From the NCBI GenBank assembly GCA_026770025.1, contig JAMXDE010000018.1:1116001-1180000 (forward strand): a stretch of 64,000 nt of DNA. Reading direction: 5' to 3'. The first letter of the stretch is position 1. The number at the start of each line of letters is the position of its first letter. The notes beneath the pieces were generated by a model. The model searched no databases, was not told where the DNA came from, and saw nothing but the letters and a program-made list of their open reading frames with translations. The position numbers and the translations under genes were made by a program. Below are positions 20,698 through 35,600 of this stretch, one piece after another. Source of the stretch: Craspedostauros australis. Taxonomy: Eukaryota; Bacillariophyta; Bacillariophyceae; Mastogloiales; Achnanthaceae.

Positions 20698-23600
20698 CAA
20701 ACAATGCAAGCCAGCCAAAGCCCTGCCGGCAGAGCAACAGGCACAACGATGCGGGCCGACCAGACACGGGAGAGGAGGCTGACCAGTTCGCGCCCATTGG
20801 AGGGGACGTACAACACGTCTTACCGGGCCACATCCGGGTGGCGACTCTCAATCTTGGCGGCTGTTGGAAATCCGGGGTGGTGTTAGTAGTAGGAGACTAA
20901 TCGTTATTAGAATCTACTCTTTCGAACTGTGAGCTCTTCATTGCTCCTTCATCTTGATGATCGATCTCCTGCTGCAATCCTCATGGTTGCATCTGTTGAT
21001 CTACCATGCATTCATCTTGCAAGGTTGCCCATCTCGTGAATTCACCCTGTCTTTCCTCTGATAGATTCATCATCGTAGACATGGTTGATTCACAGGCTTC
21101 ACCGATTCGATTCACTCGGTCGGATCGTCATCTTTCGAGTTTTTCACAAAACACAAGAGACACAACTGTTCTCACGGTTGAACCGTTGTTCTCACAATTT
21201 CTCACACGATGTCTCGTGTTGAGGCAGCCATCCCTTATCACATTCACTTCGCTGGTTCGTTACCAGCTTCATCCATTATCACCGGAGGGTTCTCTCACGA
21301 TCCTTTTTGTACTTCGTGGTAATGGGATATTCCGACTCCTCGGTTCCTTGTTCGTCATTACATGAGGGCTGTATTCGCTTGTACCTGATGGTGGTCACGA
21401 GTGCATCATTCCAGCCCCGTGTGACATGCAACTGTGTATTGGATGATTGCATTACCCTTCACAGTCATCATCCGATCCACACTTGCCATTCACCATTCGT
21501 CTCAGGATACCATTCGCCCTGTCATGTACCTCACATTTTTGTGTTCACAATGTCATAGTGGGAGGTGCGGTAATATAGTGTTTTATGGCACTTGTCTTCT
21601 CACTCTTGGGAGGTGCGGCAATCACGCGTTTCATGACACCCGATTCCTGACACCCTTCCATTGCCGTTCCGACCATATCATCCACCATGTTCAGTCCAAT
21701 GCTGATCTGGGCTGAATGATACTCCCCTTGTGCCGATCGTAGATCTCCTTCTTTGTATTCTTTGTGAACCCGTCAGAGATGTTATCTTCTGACTTTACGA
21801 AACGAGCCCTTGCCTCCTTGTTCGCAATCAATTCCCTTATGAAGTGGTTGCGCACGTCAATGTGTCTCGTCCTCGCTGATGTCGATGGATTGGTTGCGAT
21901 GAAGATCGCTCCCACGTTATCGACCATCACGTCTGCAGGCCTCTGCATCTTTAACCCGATGTCCTCCATCAGTTGTGTCAGAAAGCGGATCTCCTTTCCA
22001 GCTTCTGATAATGCGACATACTCAGCCTCGGTAGAGCTCAATGTCACGCTGCGTTGTGCCTTTGATCTCCAGATGATAGGCACTCCTTGCAATAGGACCA
22101 AATGTCCTCCAACGCTGATGCGGTTGTCCTTGTCCCCGGCAAATTCACTGTCGGTGTACACCACAATCTTCCATTCGTTGTTCTTCAGTGGATTGGGTTC
22201 CATCCTCAATCCGTAATCTCTCGTGTCCGACACGAACTTCATTACCCTCAGCATCTCCTTGTATGCTGCGGCCGTTGGTCCATCCAACACCTTCGTAAGC
22301 TCTCGGACTGCATTTGCGATGTCCGGTCTCGAATGCTTCACCAGGTATAGCAGCATACCCACTCCGCTGCGGTATCTGCTGTGTCGATCCTTGTCGACCT
22401 TGGGTGCTTCGCTGTTTCTCTGGATCCCTTGACCTGGTGTCCCTGGGGTTCCATATCTCTGAAGCTTCATCACGTCGCTCTTGAATGTGTCCGTGATATT
22501 CTTGATGATGTGTGGCTGGTTCACCCAGCAGTTGGTTTCGTTCTTGTTGAATTCGATGCGGCAGCTCAAGTAGTCTTCGAGACCATTCTCGATCTTGATT
22601 CCGAATCGTTCGCGCTTGATGTCCTTCACCAATTGCTTCAGATCGCGCGTGCTTCCGATGCACAGGCAATCATCGACGTACGTCCCGATGAGGACGAGGT
22701 TCCCTTCCCGATTCCGAATTAGCAGGCATGGGTCCACCTTGCTCTGTCGGAAGCCAAGCTTGATCAGGATGTCCACAAGCTTCTTATTCCATTGCCTCGC
22801 GCTCTGTACCAGCCCGTAGATGGTCTTTTTCAGCAGCAGGCATTCATCCGGTTCGTGTTCCATTCCTTTGGGACACTGCATGTAGATCTCCTCCTCGAGT
22901 TCTCCATGTAGGAAAGCAGTCTCAAAGTCGATGATAATGCTGTCGGTCTTCAACAGCATCTTCATGGTCAGCATCACACGGTATGTTGCATCATGGATCA
23001 CGGGCGCATGGTGAGCGGAGAAATCCACTCCAGCAATCTGCGAGTATCCACAAGCAACCAACCTGGCTCGAAAGACGCCGTTCCTCTTCTCCTTGAAGAC
23101 CCACTTCGTCTTCACACATCGCCGATCCCTCGGCATTTCGTTCTTCTTGATCTTCTGCCAGACTCCTCGTCTCGTCATGTCGTAGAACTCTTTATTGATG
23201 GCCTCCCGCCATTTCCTTCGCTTTGCTGGATCTGCATGATCCCAGCATTCTTCGAATGTCGTGGGGTCCAGCATCATGGTCGTGTATGCATGCTCGGACA
23301 CTTCATCCCATTTCTCTCTCTCGACCCGTTGGCTTGCCGTAATGAAGTCATCCAGTCTCATCCTTCCTTGTGTGGTGTCAATCATCATACTGGCCACATC
23401 TCGATTGAACATGGATAGGTTCGTATGGAAGTCCCGTTCTTCAGCGGTTGCAGGGGTCGTCTCAACTACCTCAGTTGGTTCATCATTCCCACTGCCTGAC
23501 TCTGAGTCGGATTCATATCCTGGCGGGTTGTTGTGCGGTGCCAAATCGCGTAGCATCCGTGACATCCTTGCCACTGGTCTAATGGGAGAGTACTCGAGGT

Positions 23601-26600
23601 GTTTGCCTTCAGCCACTTGCCTCCGAGTCACTCGTTCTTCGTCCCTTCCGGATTCATCGTCGTATTCCTCGTCCGATGGTTCGTCCCCTTGGGCAGGTAG
23701 CAATTCGTCTTGCTCTCGAGTATGATCTTCAGTATCATCGTGGTCTATTCCGGACTCTCTACTCTTATCAGCTGATGCGGCCTTCGCTTTCCTCGCGATA
23801 CCCGTATCACGCTCCCAAGTCACCTTCGTATTACGGAGTGCTGCTCCGGCATCGAAGTTGTCGTCTTCCAGGTCCACCCACTGTGTCCTGTTGGCATTCT
23901 CAATACCCTTGAATTGCCCATACGACTGGTTCATCCATGTCACGTCTCTGGTGATTAGGACCCTCGTAGTTGCCAGATTCATCATGCGGTACACACCACT
24001 CGCATGAGACTGTCCGTATCCAACGAACATGGCAGGTTTGGATCTGTCATCTAGTTTCGCCTTGATAGTGCGACTGCCGATGAAAACCATTCCGATCTCC
24101 CCAAATACACGCAGTTCTTGCGCGTAGGTTGGGATTTGCCCATTGAGCAGCAGGCACGCAGGTTCCCTTGATTTAGTCTCAATGATGTTCTCAATCTGCG
24201 TTGCATTCCTTGCTGCCTCTGCCCATAGCTTGCCGCGTAGCTGTCTTGGTAGGTGTGCCTGGTTCAACATTGACCTGACCTTACCATACAGTACCGCGAA
24301 TTTTCGTTCCACTCTTCCATTTTGCTGTGGCGTTGATGCCGCGGTGTATTCGAATGTTGGGGCGAACCCTGCCTTCAACAATAGTTTCTCCGCGCTGTAA
24401 TTTTCGCCAGCGTTGTCACATCTGATATTTTTCACTGTCACTTGTTGATTGCCCAAGAGCCATTTCAACAACGACATCAGCTTGGATCCGACTTCGCCTT
24501 TCTCTTTCACGAAGTAGCTCCAGCAGTGATCACTGTAGTCATCGATGACCAGCAGCCAGTACTTTCCGTGACCGAAGCTTGTCGCTTGGACACTCGAGGT
24601 ATCCATGAAGAGTCGTTCGCCAACTCGCTTCGCTCGTGGTTGAAGAGTTTTGGTCAGGCCTTTCTGTCTTGCCTTCCCGATTGCGCAGTCCTCGCAGGGA
24701 TTGAGCGTTCCTGTGACGTTCCATCCATAGTGTCTCGCCGTCCTGGAGATCGTGTAAGAGTCAACGTGGCCTAGCATCTTATGCAACTTATTCACATCCA
24801 TGGGCTTCTTTGTGTCGAATCCGATGTTCGCCATCTCTTCGTCTTTGGGGACTGGAACCATGTTCACACCCAACACAAAGCCACTGTGCGTTGCCATGAT
24901 CCGGTCAAACCGGATGCGCTGTCCGTTCTTCTCCAATGCGATGATGACACCTTTGTTACTGATGTCGAACCCATTCTGGAGTGCTTTACCGATGCTGAGG
25001 AGATTCACCCAGAGCTTTGGCACGTACCTCACTCCCTTCAGGATGATGATGGCGCTCTTGCCATCCTTCTGCAACACTTTCATGCGTAAATCTCCGACCT
25101 TGGTGGCACGCAAGAATTTACCGCTTCCGACCTTCACCGAAAAATTAGAGAGGCGCACATTAGTCATGCCCTCATCGTTATTCGTGAGGTGGCATGATGC
25201 ACCTGTGTCGCCCAACCATGTGTTTGCTTCATGCTGGTCTGGCGCGATGAGCTTGCTGCTGCTGCTGCTCCCCTCGAGATCCCCGACCACCATGGCCAAG
25301 TCATAGCCTCGAGTAGCCATCGCGATGTGGTCCGCCATCTCCAGTCGGTATTGCGGACTCCCCACACGGGGTCCCTTCTTTGGCAACTCGCGACATTCTA
25401 TTCCGTCGCGTACTTCGGTGTCTTCCCAGTTGTACATCCACATGAGTCGCTGAGCTGACATTTTGCTCATTCTCGCGATCAGGTGATTTGGGAGGAGTGG
25501 GAGTTGCCTTTCTTCGAGTAGCTCATTAACCATCACGAGCTTGCATGACACATCGAACATTCCGTTTATGCCGATTTGCGTGAGCATGTAGTAGAGCTCA
25601 CGAGCGCCCATACACTGTGCTCCTGCGTCGATGGTCGCCTTTCTCACGTCGTAGCATAGAAGTGCCACATTGAAGCGCACATCGTTCGCCTCCAATGCGT
25701 TGGATAGGGAGACCCTTAAGGCGTCCTCCACTGATCCGAATCGACCAAGGATCTCGCGACGGCGAGCAATCTCGGCTTCAGTGCTCGGTGGGAAAGTGTC
25801 ATCTCCCCAGAGGGTGCGGATCTTGAATGGATTATACTCGGTGCAATCCGTGCACCATGAGCACATCGCTCCGCGAGTGAGACAGAGTGGGCACCATGCG
25901 TCCATTCTGCTTCCCTCACATGCGCGGTCGATCTCTTCACGCAAGAAGCGATCGATAGGGTTACCAGTGCGAGTCACTGTCGTTCCTCTCCCATGCGCAG
26001 TCGGCGCGTCGTCGAAGTCCATTCCAGGCATCGCGATCTCTTCATTGTCCGCGATGATCTCGTCGATGACGTCGTACTCAATCAGGTCTTCACTCATGAG
26101 CTCGAGGATATCGACCTTGCTGTCGTTGGTTGGCGATTCGGCTCTCGCAGCCGGAGGGAATGTTCCCATGAACTCCACGATGTCGTCCTCGTCGTCGCTA
26201 TCGATCACAATCTCGTTATGATCGTTGATTTCGACGAAGTCTCCGTCCGCGATGATGAGCGCCATATCATCCATCGCGTCGTCGCCATCCATTGCCACAT
26301 TGGCACTTTCGGCGTCTTTCATCGCTGCTTTCAGCTTAAAGCATTGAAGGATCTTGTGCCCTGCCTTTCCGCAGTAGTTGCACTTGCCATCGAACTGCAC
26401 CTTCTTGAGTCCGCCTTTGGAGTTGGCGTGGTGGCCTTGTTTCTTGGCACCACCGCCTCTCTTGTTGTTGTTGCCTCCCTTGGCTGGCGCACGACAGTCC
26501 GCCTTCTTGTGCCCGTAGGCGCCACAGTTGCGACAGTTTCCCTTGAACTGGCCAACTCCAATCAGTGCGAACTCTTCGCTACCGTTGTTGCCTGCGCGCT

Positions 26601-29600
26601 TATAACCATGTTTGAGATGGTGGCGGTCGTAGGTGAGGCTCACGGCTTCGCGGATGTCGCCCACAGTCATCTCTCGTTCCTTTCCAAGGAACTTGAGTTC
26701 GAGCAACTTCACATCCATCTCGTACTCGCGGCCGAGTGCGTTGAGGACGAGCATGTTGAATTGCTCCACATCGACGATCACCTTCAGGTCGATCAGCCGG
26801 TTTCGAAGGACCTCCATGTCCGTCAGGAAGAGATCCGGATTCTCTCCCTTCTTCAGCCGCATCCCGTTGAGCTCTGATAGCAACTTTGCCTTCATAGGCG
26901 CAGTTCGCTGCTCATAGATGCGCTCAAGAGCCACCCAAGCTGCACGAGGGTCTCCTCCCCCGTTCAGCATGCTCTTGCATCCCCACACCGCCTCGAAGGC
27001 AACTTTGCCTTCCTTCGAATCATGGCTAATTGCCAAGGTCAGTTCTTCGTAGGCGTACTTCGCCATCGCTTCCTTGTACTCGGCCAGGTCCGCAGCGCTT
27101 GGCTTGGCGCTTGCCTTGCCGCTCGCTTTGGTGCCGGGTTTGAGCTTGGTACCTGCCTCGGTCTTGATGGTTGGGACCAGGCCTTTGGTAACCTCAGAAG
27201 GAGCTTTCACTTCCACCTCAGAGTAGGCCATCAAGAACATGTCTCTGTAACCCTTGCGGTTAGCACGAGAGAGGAACTTGGCCAGCCAGAACTTCCAGTT
27301 CTCCTTCTTGCCGTCGAAGTAGACCACCGGGAGGCGGTCAGTTTTGGCGTTGATGGTACTCATGATGTTGATGGTGGATGATGGCTTGATGGTGCGGGGT
27401 GAAACGTAGGATTTCAATCTAAACGTTTCGAAACGTGTTGGAAATCCGGGGTGGTGTTAGTAGTAGGAGACTAATCGTTATTAGAATCTACTCTTTCGAA
27501 CTGTGAGCTCTTCATTGCTCCTTCATCTTGATGATCGATCTCCTGCTGCAATCCTCATGGTTGCATCTGTTGATCTACCATGCATTCATCTTGCAAGGTT
27601 GCCCATCTCGTGAATTCACCCTGTCTTTCCTCTGATAGATTCATCATCGTAGACATGGTTGATTCACAGGCTTCACCGATTCGATTCACTCGGTCGGATC
27701 GTCATCTTTCGAGTTTTTCACAAAACACAAGAGACACAACTGTTCTCACGGTTGAACCGTTGTTCTCACAATTTCTCACACGATGTCTCGTGTTGAGGCA
27801 GCCATCCCTTATCACATTCACTTCGCTGGTTCGTTACCAGCTTCATCCATTATCACCGGAGGGTTCTCTCACGATCCTTTTTGTACTTCGTGGTAATGGG
27901 ATATTCCGACTCCTCGGTTCCTTGTTCGTCATTACATGAGGGCTGTATTCGCTTGTACCTGATGGTGGTCACGAGTGCATCATTCCAGCCCCGTGTGACA
28001 TGCAACTGTGTATTGGATGATTGCATTACCCTTCACAGTCATCATCCGATCCACACTTGCCATTCACCATTCGTCTCAGGATACCATTCGCCCTGTCATG
28101 TACCTCACATTTTTGCGTTCACAATGTCATAGTGGGAGGTGCGGTAATATAGTGTTTTATGGCACTTGTCTTCTCACTCTTGGGAGGTGCGGCAATCACG
28201 CGTTTCATGACACCCGATTCCTGACAGGCGGCCTTTCCACCGACGACACAGACCCAAAATATCAGGACCTCTGGGAGACCATAAGCAAGCACAACGTCGA
28301 CATCCTGCTGATGACAGAGGTGGGGATCTGCTGGAGCAAAGTGCCCAGACACAAAAGGCTACACGAGCTGGTCCAACGGCACATACCCCAATCCCGAACC
28401 ATCACGTCGCACAACCAAGTCAACCCCCTTCGAGTGCGCCAATGGGGAGGGACCGCAATCCTTATCAAGGGCGACTCCAGAGGACGCGTCTTGCACAGTG
28501 AGAGGGACGTGCACAACTGGGGCAGGTGGGTCAGTGTGCTTCTACAGGGCAAAGGCCCCATCAAGATCCAACTTGTGGCGACGTACGTGGCCAACAAATC
28601 TACCAAGACGCCGGGCACCGTGTACAATCAGCAGGCTTCCAACGCAGCCGCAGCCGGTCTGGACGGCGAACCCATGGACCTTCACATCCAAGAGCTGCAA
28701 TGCCAAGTCCACCAGTGGCGCCAAGCCGGAGAAACGGTCATATTGGGAGGAGATGTGAACATGGACGTGAGGAAATCACGCATGAGCTCCATGCTCGCCG
28801 ATGAGGGGTTGTCGGAGGTACTCTCCACACAACACCCCACGCCAGCAGCCACTCACATCCGCAATCGCAGCAGCATTCAGATCGACGGAGTCTGGTCCAC
28901 CCAGGAGGCGGTTGCCACCCAGTCTGGTGCTACCCCCTATGGCCGGTGGGATCATCGCATGGTTTGGGTGGACTACTCGACGCAGCAACTCATGGGGCGA
29001 GGCCGGAGCCCGTCGCAGCCGTTCCGTGGCAGGCGGCTCCAGCTTCAATGCCCGGCTACCGTCAACCGGTACCTGGAGTCATATGCAGAGGCAGCAAGCC
29101 GGCTCAATCTGTTGGAGAGAGCCCGTGAACTCGAGGCAGGAGTAACTGGGGCGCCGCTGACGGCAGAGCAAGTGAAGGCCATCGAGAGTATCGATGCAGG
29201 CAGAGCGAAGGCTATGTTACGGGCTGAAAAGTCCTGCCGGAAAGTCCGCATGGGCAAAGTGCCGTACTCTCCTCTGGTTGGTCAAATCCAAAAAGCCCAC
29301 CAATTTTGGACAGAGTCTATCCGACGTAGGTCCGGCCACAAGATCAAAGGCTCCACGATCGACAAGCTCAAGACGAAAGCAGGTCTGGACCACGTGCGCA
29401 CCCGATCCATGAGCATTGCCGACATGACAGCGGCACGAAATAAGGCCTGGGCGCACCTCAAGGAGGAGAAGAAGTCAGCAGCCCAGCACAGAACGGACTT
29501 CCTCAGATCCAACGAAGACTTCGTACACCACAGCGGCGGCGACCCAGGCAAACACAGGCAGCAGCTGTCAGAACGAGAGGAAACTCGGGCGACCTACCGG

Positions 29601-32600
29601 CGCATTCGCCACGCACTATCGGGCACCACCCTCGACTCCCAGGTCAGCATGGTAGTGCATGATGGGCCAGGAGGTAGAGGGCAAGTTCTGACGAAGGCGG
29701 AGGAAGTGACAGGCGCGTGCTGTGCTACCAACATCGCAAAGTACCAGCAGGCATGGTCATCCGAGCTTGGTCAGCCAGGGTTGGGAGGTCTGCTGGGCAA
29801 GTTTGGCACGTCAGCAGCGGCCGATGCCGTAGTACGGGGTCTGGTGCCATCACAGGTGCAACCAGGAACAGCCGAGCTGCTCCGAGCCCTTGGCCAGCCA
29901 TCCAATGCCTCGCCGTGGGCCGCCGCAGACACCGTGATCACGACGGAAAGCCACATCGAGGGATGGGGGAAGATCAAAGAGCGCACTTCTTCAGGACTGT
30001 CAGGCCTTCACTTTGGATGCTGGAAAGCGAACGTCAGACTCCCGCAGCTGGCGGCAATTGATGCCATCATGCGATCTGTCCCGTATTGCACCGGGTACAG
30101 CTTGAAGCGGTGGCAGCAATGCACCGACATACAGCTACGCAAACAGCCAGGCAACCTCTCCGTATCCAAGACACGAACCATTGGGCTAATGGAAGGGGAT
30201 TTCAATATGAACACTAGGCAGCTCGGCCGATCTGCACGGAGCCACGCCGAGGCCAACGGCACTATCGCGGCGGATCAGTATGGCAGCCGATGCCAACATT
30301 CGGCCCAGGAAGTCCTCCTCAACGTGTGCATGACCAACGACATCATGCGTATCTCAGGCAAGGCTGCCGCCATATGCTCCAACGATGCTAAAGGGTGCTA
30401 CGACAGGATCTCGCATCCAGCGTTTGGTATGGCCATGCGCCGCCAAGGGGTTCCCAAGCAACCAATCGACAGTGTGCTGCGAACGATCCAGCGGATGGAG
30501 CACCGTATCAGCATGGGGTCCGGCATTTCGAACGCCAGTTACTCCGGTGAAGGCCTCCCCAGGCCAATTCAAGGCTTGGTGCAAGGTTTGGGGGCAGCCC
30601 CAACAGGCTGGCTCATGATTAGCTCTGCGCTGATCGACCGCATGCGGTCCAAAGGCTACGGGTTCCGCTTCGGCGAGACAAAGCGGCATCAGCACTCTGT
30701 GGTATGTTTCGCGTATGTCGACGACACGAATCTTATTCATTCGCTCGACAGCCCGAATGCTCTATCGCAAGCCCGCGAATTCCAGAAAGTGGTGTCCTCC
30801 TGGGAGAGCATGCTGGCGGCATCGGGCGGGTGCCTTGCGCCAGAGAAAAGCTTCTGGCAGTTGGTGCGGTTCAAGTGGGACAACAGTCGGTGGCAATACG
30901 ACAAGAGATCGGAACCTGGGGCGATTCGCATGCAGCTCTCAGGTGGCAGCAGCCAAGCCCTGCAGCGCAAGGCCGTCGATGAGGCCAGCAAGTACCTCGG
31001 AATGATGTCTCGCAGGGATGGGTACCAGAGAGACCATGCGGAGTACCTTTGTCAGAAAGCCTCGGCCTGGGCAGACCATATCCAGACAGCTCGGATATCG
31101 AAACAGGACACGGAGATTGCTCTCAAGGCAGTACTATGGCCGGCACTTACGTACACCTTGGCGGCAACCACGCTCACGCAGGCCCAGTGCAAGAGCGTTA
31201 TGCGGCCAGCGCTCATGACGGCGCTTCCCCACATGGGTGTCGCGCGCACCATCGCAAGGCAGTATGTACATGGCCCCAAGCGACTTAATGGAATGGGCAT
31301 CCCCCACCTGTACACGCTACAGTGCAAGGCGCACCTGGAAATGGTGTGGCGCCACTTTGAGGCAGACACGACCTCGGGCAAGCTGCTACGGGCGGCCCTC
31401 TTGCAGCTCCAATTATGGTCGGGGATTCCAAATCGGTTCCAGCAGCACCTTCACGTGTGGAGGAAATGGACGCACAGCACGTGGTGGTCGCATACCTTTG
31501 CAATGATGGAGCAATCGAAGCTGCGCATGGTTCAGGCGTCGCCGGGAATCACACTTCCGCGCGTCGGAGACATTCCAATCATGGAGCTGTTCATTGGAGC
31601 CACAAATGATGCCGCGGAGCTTCGCAAGGCCAACGCAGTCCGAGTGCACCTCCAGGCCCTCTGGCTATCCGATATATGCGACGCCGCCGGAACAAGCATC
31701 CATCCCAATGTGCTTCGCCATGTCCCGGCTTCGCGCGAAGAAGATGACAAGCCATGGCCAAACGCGGTGCCCCCGTCAAAAGCATCCTGGGAAGCTTGGG
31801 ACAACCTGGTTCTGGTCCTGCTGGCAAAAGATCGACCTGGGGCAATGCTGGCCAAACCGTTGGGGCCCTGGCAGGTGCTGCGTCGGTTCAGTATACAGCA
31901 GAACTCCGTGGACCAGCTCCAGCGGCACCAGCGGGGGCAGCAGCTGCAGCCAATTCGCCACGCCGAGTATCGATGCCGCAAGCTGCCAGGGGATGCTGTT
32001 GCAGACGTGCTGCACCATCGAGGAACCACGGTAGTACTCTCCCTGGGACAGGTGCTGCGGCTGCAGCCGGCCCAGACGCTTGCGCAGCACATTGACAAGC
32101 AGGGAGGACTTGCCAGGTCCATGCTACAACATGTAAGGATTTATCGAGATGTACATGTGAGTATATGTCAAGATGTATGTGTATATGTGCATCGTTCACC
32201 CGTTATTCTCTCATACGCACTTGGACGGTATAACTACATTCGTGTCGATAGTATGCTGGGATTCGTCAGAATTACAGCGGAAATGGAACACACGAAAAGG
32301 GGCAAGACTTCTGGAGGAAATTTGCAAATGATGATTTCTGAGAGAATTGGAAGATCGTCCGTCCATCCATCAATGGTACCAAGAGAATCTCGAGGTACTT
32401 CCCAACTAAACCTCAGATGACGATATCATCTGACAGACTGCTGCATCACCAATGGAACGTGACATCTGGAGAGCAGAAGGACGCCTACTGACGTTGACAG
32501 GATGTCAACATGTCACCACGTCGACAGCTGTCTCCAAGTCAGAGCAGGAGGTGGAGATCCGATGACCCATGAAGATCATGGATACTGAAGGTGAACTTCA

Positions 32601-35600
32601 AATGGTAAGTACTCATGGAGTAGGAACCAGTACTGAATGAACGGAGTGTCGAGTGCGGAGTACGCATCGAGCACGGAGTATCGTGTGGGACGAGCACACG
32701 ATGTCGAGAGAGAGAGTACAGAGAGGAGCAAGAGAGGATCTCGCGTACTGACTCATAGTCGGAGACTGAATCTGCGAATTAGATTGAAGCACCGAGAGCA
32801 TCGGGCAAGAGAACGGGCGTACACCAAGAGGATTGGAGTAGCCAAGTAATGAAATAGCAACGAACGACTATCAACCAACACCATCTTCCACGATCGTAGG
32901 TTACCGTGAGCGGAACTTGCCAACACGTTTATAAACGATAGATTAGGGCGAGCCCGCGAATCGTATCGTGCGAGGAAGACGAACATCATTCAAGAGCAGC
33001 AGGCTGAATGAGCGAGGAAGAGGAATCGAAAGACATCCCTCTGTCCCAACTGGCTATCAAGCAAGAAGAAGGTGCGAGTGAGACTCCACCACGAGAAGAG
33101 AAGGAAGTAGCAGCGGCTACTGTCCTATCAGGCGCAGACGCAAGCGCGATCGACGAGACCAAAGAAGAACGGTCTGCAAGGCTACATCGCGAGGAGGAGA
33201 GCATTCTCAAGGCAAGCAAGCAAGAGGAGACTGGTGTGACGGAGAGCATTCGCACTGCCAAACAGAGTGGGAAAAGTGAGACACCACCAGGAGGAGAATT
33301 TGTGACGAAAACAATCTCCGCGCAACTACGAGCGAAAATCGAAGAATCGCTAATACAGAAACAAACGGAAATCAAGGGCGCGAGCGCACCAATAACGAAA
33401 CAACGAATCAACATGGCGACATCAGCCAACATGAACAAGCGACGCATCAAGGCGCCGATGTTCAGCGGTGAACAGGAAGACTATAGCGCATGGGAGTCCC
33501 AAGCAAAAGCATACGCTCGTACACAGAAGACGAGAGACGTGATGTTGGGCAAGACGAAGATTTCAACAGTGAGTGAGATCGCAGCAGCCACCGACGAAAT
33601 CAAGGAGGCAATGGAGGAAACCCACAAGCTGGCAGGCGACTGCTTCAGCGATCTGATCCTCATGATGGATGCAGAGAAGGGAAAGGGCAAGCAGGCCATC
33701 CAATACATCAATCAATGCATCTCCAACGATTACCCTGACGGGGATCCACACGCGGCGTGGAACGTTCTCGCGGAGAAGTTCCAGCCATCCGATGCGGTGA
33801 CGAAGATCAAACTCAAGCGTCAATTCAACAACGAAAAGATGAAGAAAGGCTCAGACCCCGACGTATACATCACGCGACTCGAGATACTGCGCTCCCGTCT
33901 CCACGATGTCGGATACACGATCACGGACGAGGAAATGATCATGCAAATCCTCAGTACGGTGAGCGTGGAATACAGAACACACGTTGTGAATTTCAACCAC
34001 CAACTCACATTCAATCCAACAGTTGTCACCATCAACACGATCAGAGGAGTACTCCGTGAAGCACATGCCAAGCATCAAGGCGGAAAGACATACATCGACG
34101 ACTTCCAAGACAGCAATACGAAGAGCAACGACGCCGGCTTCACAAGCACCGGTAACTTCAAGGGCACCTGCCACAACTGTGGTGTGTATGGTCACAGATC
34201 CACCGATTGCCCAGAACGCAAGAAATCGAACAACAAGAAAAACAACAACAACAACAAGATGAACGGAAAGCGTAACAACAACCGCAACAAGGGAAGCGGC
34301 TTCAACGGGAAGTGCAACTACTGTGGCATCTTCGGACACCGCGAGGCGGAGTGCCGAAAGAAGAAGTTCAACGAGAACAAGAAGACCAACGAACAAGCCA
34401 ATACGGCAACGGAAGGACACGACAAGAGCGGGCACGAGATGGTGCTCTCGGCAAAGGACTTGCCGCTCTGCATGTTGGTGTCCGACGACTACATTGAAGA
34501 CTCCTTCTTCGATAACTTCGAATGCGTCGGAAGTGACGACGAAGTACAGGACGATGAGATCGTCCCGGAGTGGCTCAGCGAGGAGCCAATCATCCACGAG
34601 GTGGATCCAAGACGCGAAGTGAGCTACGAATGCTGCTTCAACGCGCACGACCTGATCGGTTCATACAGCGACGAAGCTGAGATGGACGACAAGGCCAACG
34701 ATAGCGACATCGAAGAGGCCATGAGTGATGATGACAACGACACCAACGAGGACGGCGTAGATGAAGACGCCGACGATGACGGCACAGATGAAGACGACGA
34801 ATCGAACCGCGGCGCGGCGCCGCCTCCTCCAGCGGCGGGGAACAACAGATCGGGCATCTTCAACGAGGATGACAGCGACGAATCCGAAGACGGCAATCAT
34901 CCAGCCGACAGCTTTAATCCGAACGAACGCGTCGTCTATCCAAGAGACATCGACTTCCCACCGATTGAGAATCCCAATGAGTCCAACTTCCTCCATCGTC
35001 ATGACACCATCCCATATGCAACAGAAACAGCATTGGTGATCCAAAAGCAACTCATCTTCGATGCCGTAACGGAAGCAGGAATGAACCTCTTCCCAGGACA
35101 CGTACAAGGAGTGCTCAGACCGATATGGGTGAACATGATGGGATCCATCCTATCCAAGAACTTCGGATCAATCGAAGAGATTCTCGCCAACTCGGTCGTC
35201 ATCAACCGCATATTGGAAGCGGACAACACGGAGACGATCCCAGAAACGGATCTGCACTTCATCCTTGGAGGATGCATGCGTGTGCTCTTGCGAGAGCGAT
35301 CACGCGTCCACCCATACGATCCAGCCACAGGATCACATCGGAGCAACACGATCCCATCGGACTATGCACAACTGCTCAATAACATGGACGACGACGAAGA
35401 TCACAATCCATACAACGAAGATGGAGTGCATGAAGATGAAGAGGCAGACGGCCTCATGGATGAGATGGCCACAGCAGCTGTGGAGCAACTCCACAAGCTG
35501 AGCACCAAGCACAAGGACAAGGTCAACAAGGACACCTGGCTCGCCGACAGCGGAGCTTCGTGTCACATCGTCAACTCGGACGCCGCTCTATTCAACGTGC

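Larger units (their letters stand above)
20862..28226 (-). mobile_element. Copia-1, LTR retrotransposon, looks whole and very young
   Basis: 7365-bp Ty1/Copia element on the minus strand, inserted in LINE ORF2 near the endonuclease start. LTRs of 791 bp each bound it, and a 6-bp direct repeat GGCGGC (20856-20861 and 28227-28232) flanks it. I noticed one base difference between the LTRs, so the insertion is recent. A single uninterrupted Gag-Pol frame fills the interior. The polypurine tract (GGAAGGG on the minus strand) abuts the 3' LTR at 21653-21659. Confidence 0.96.
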
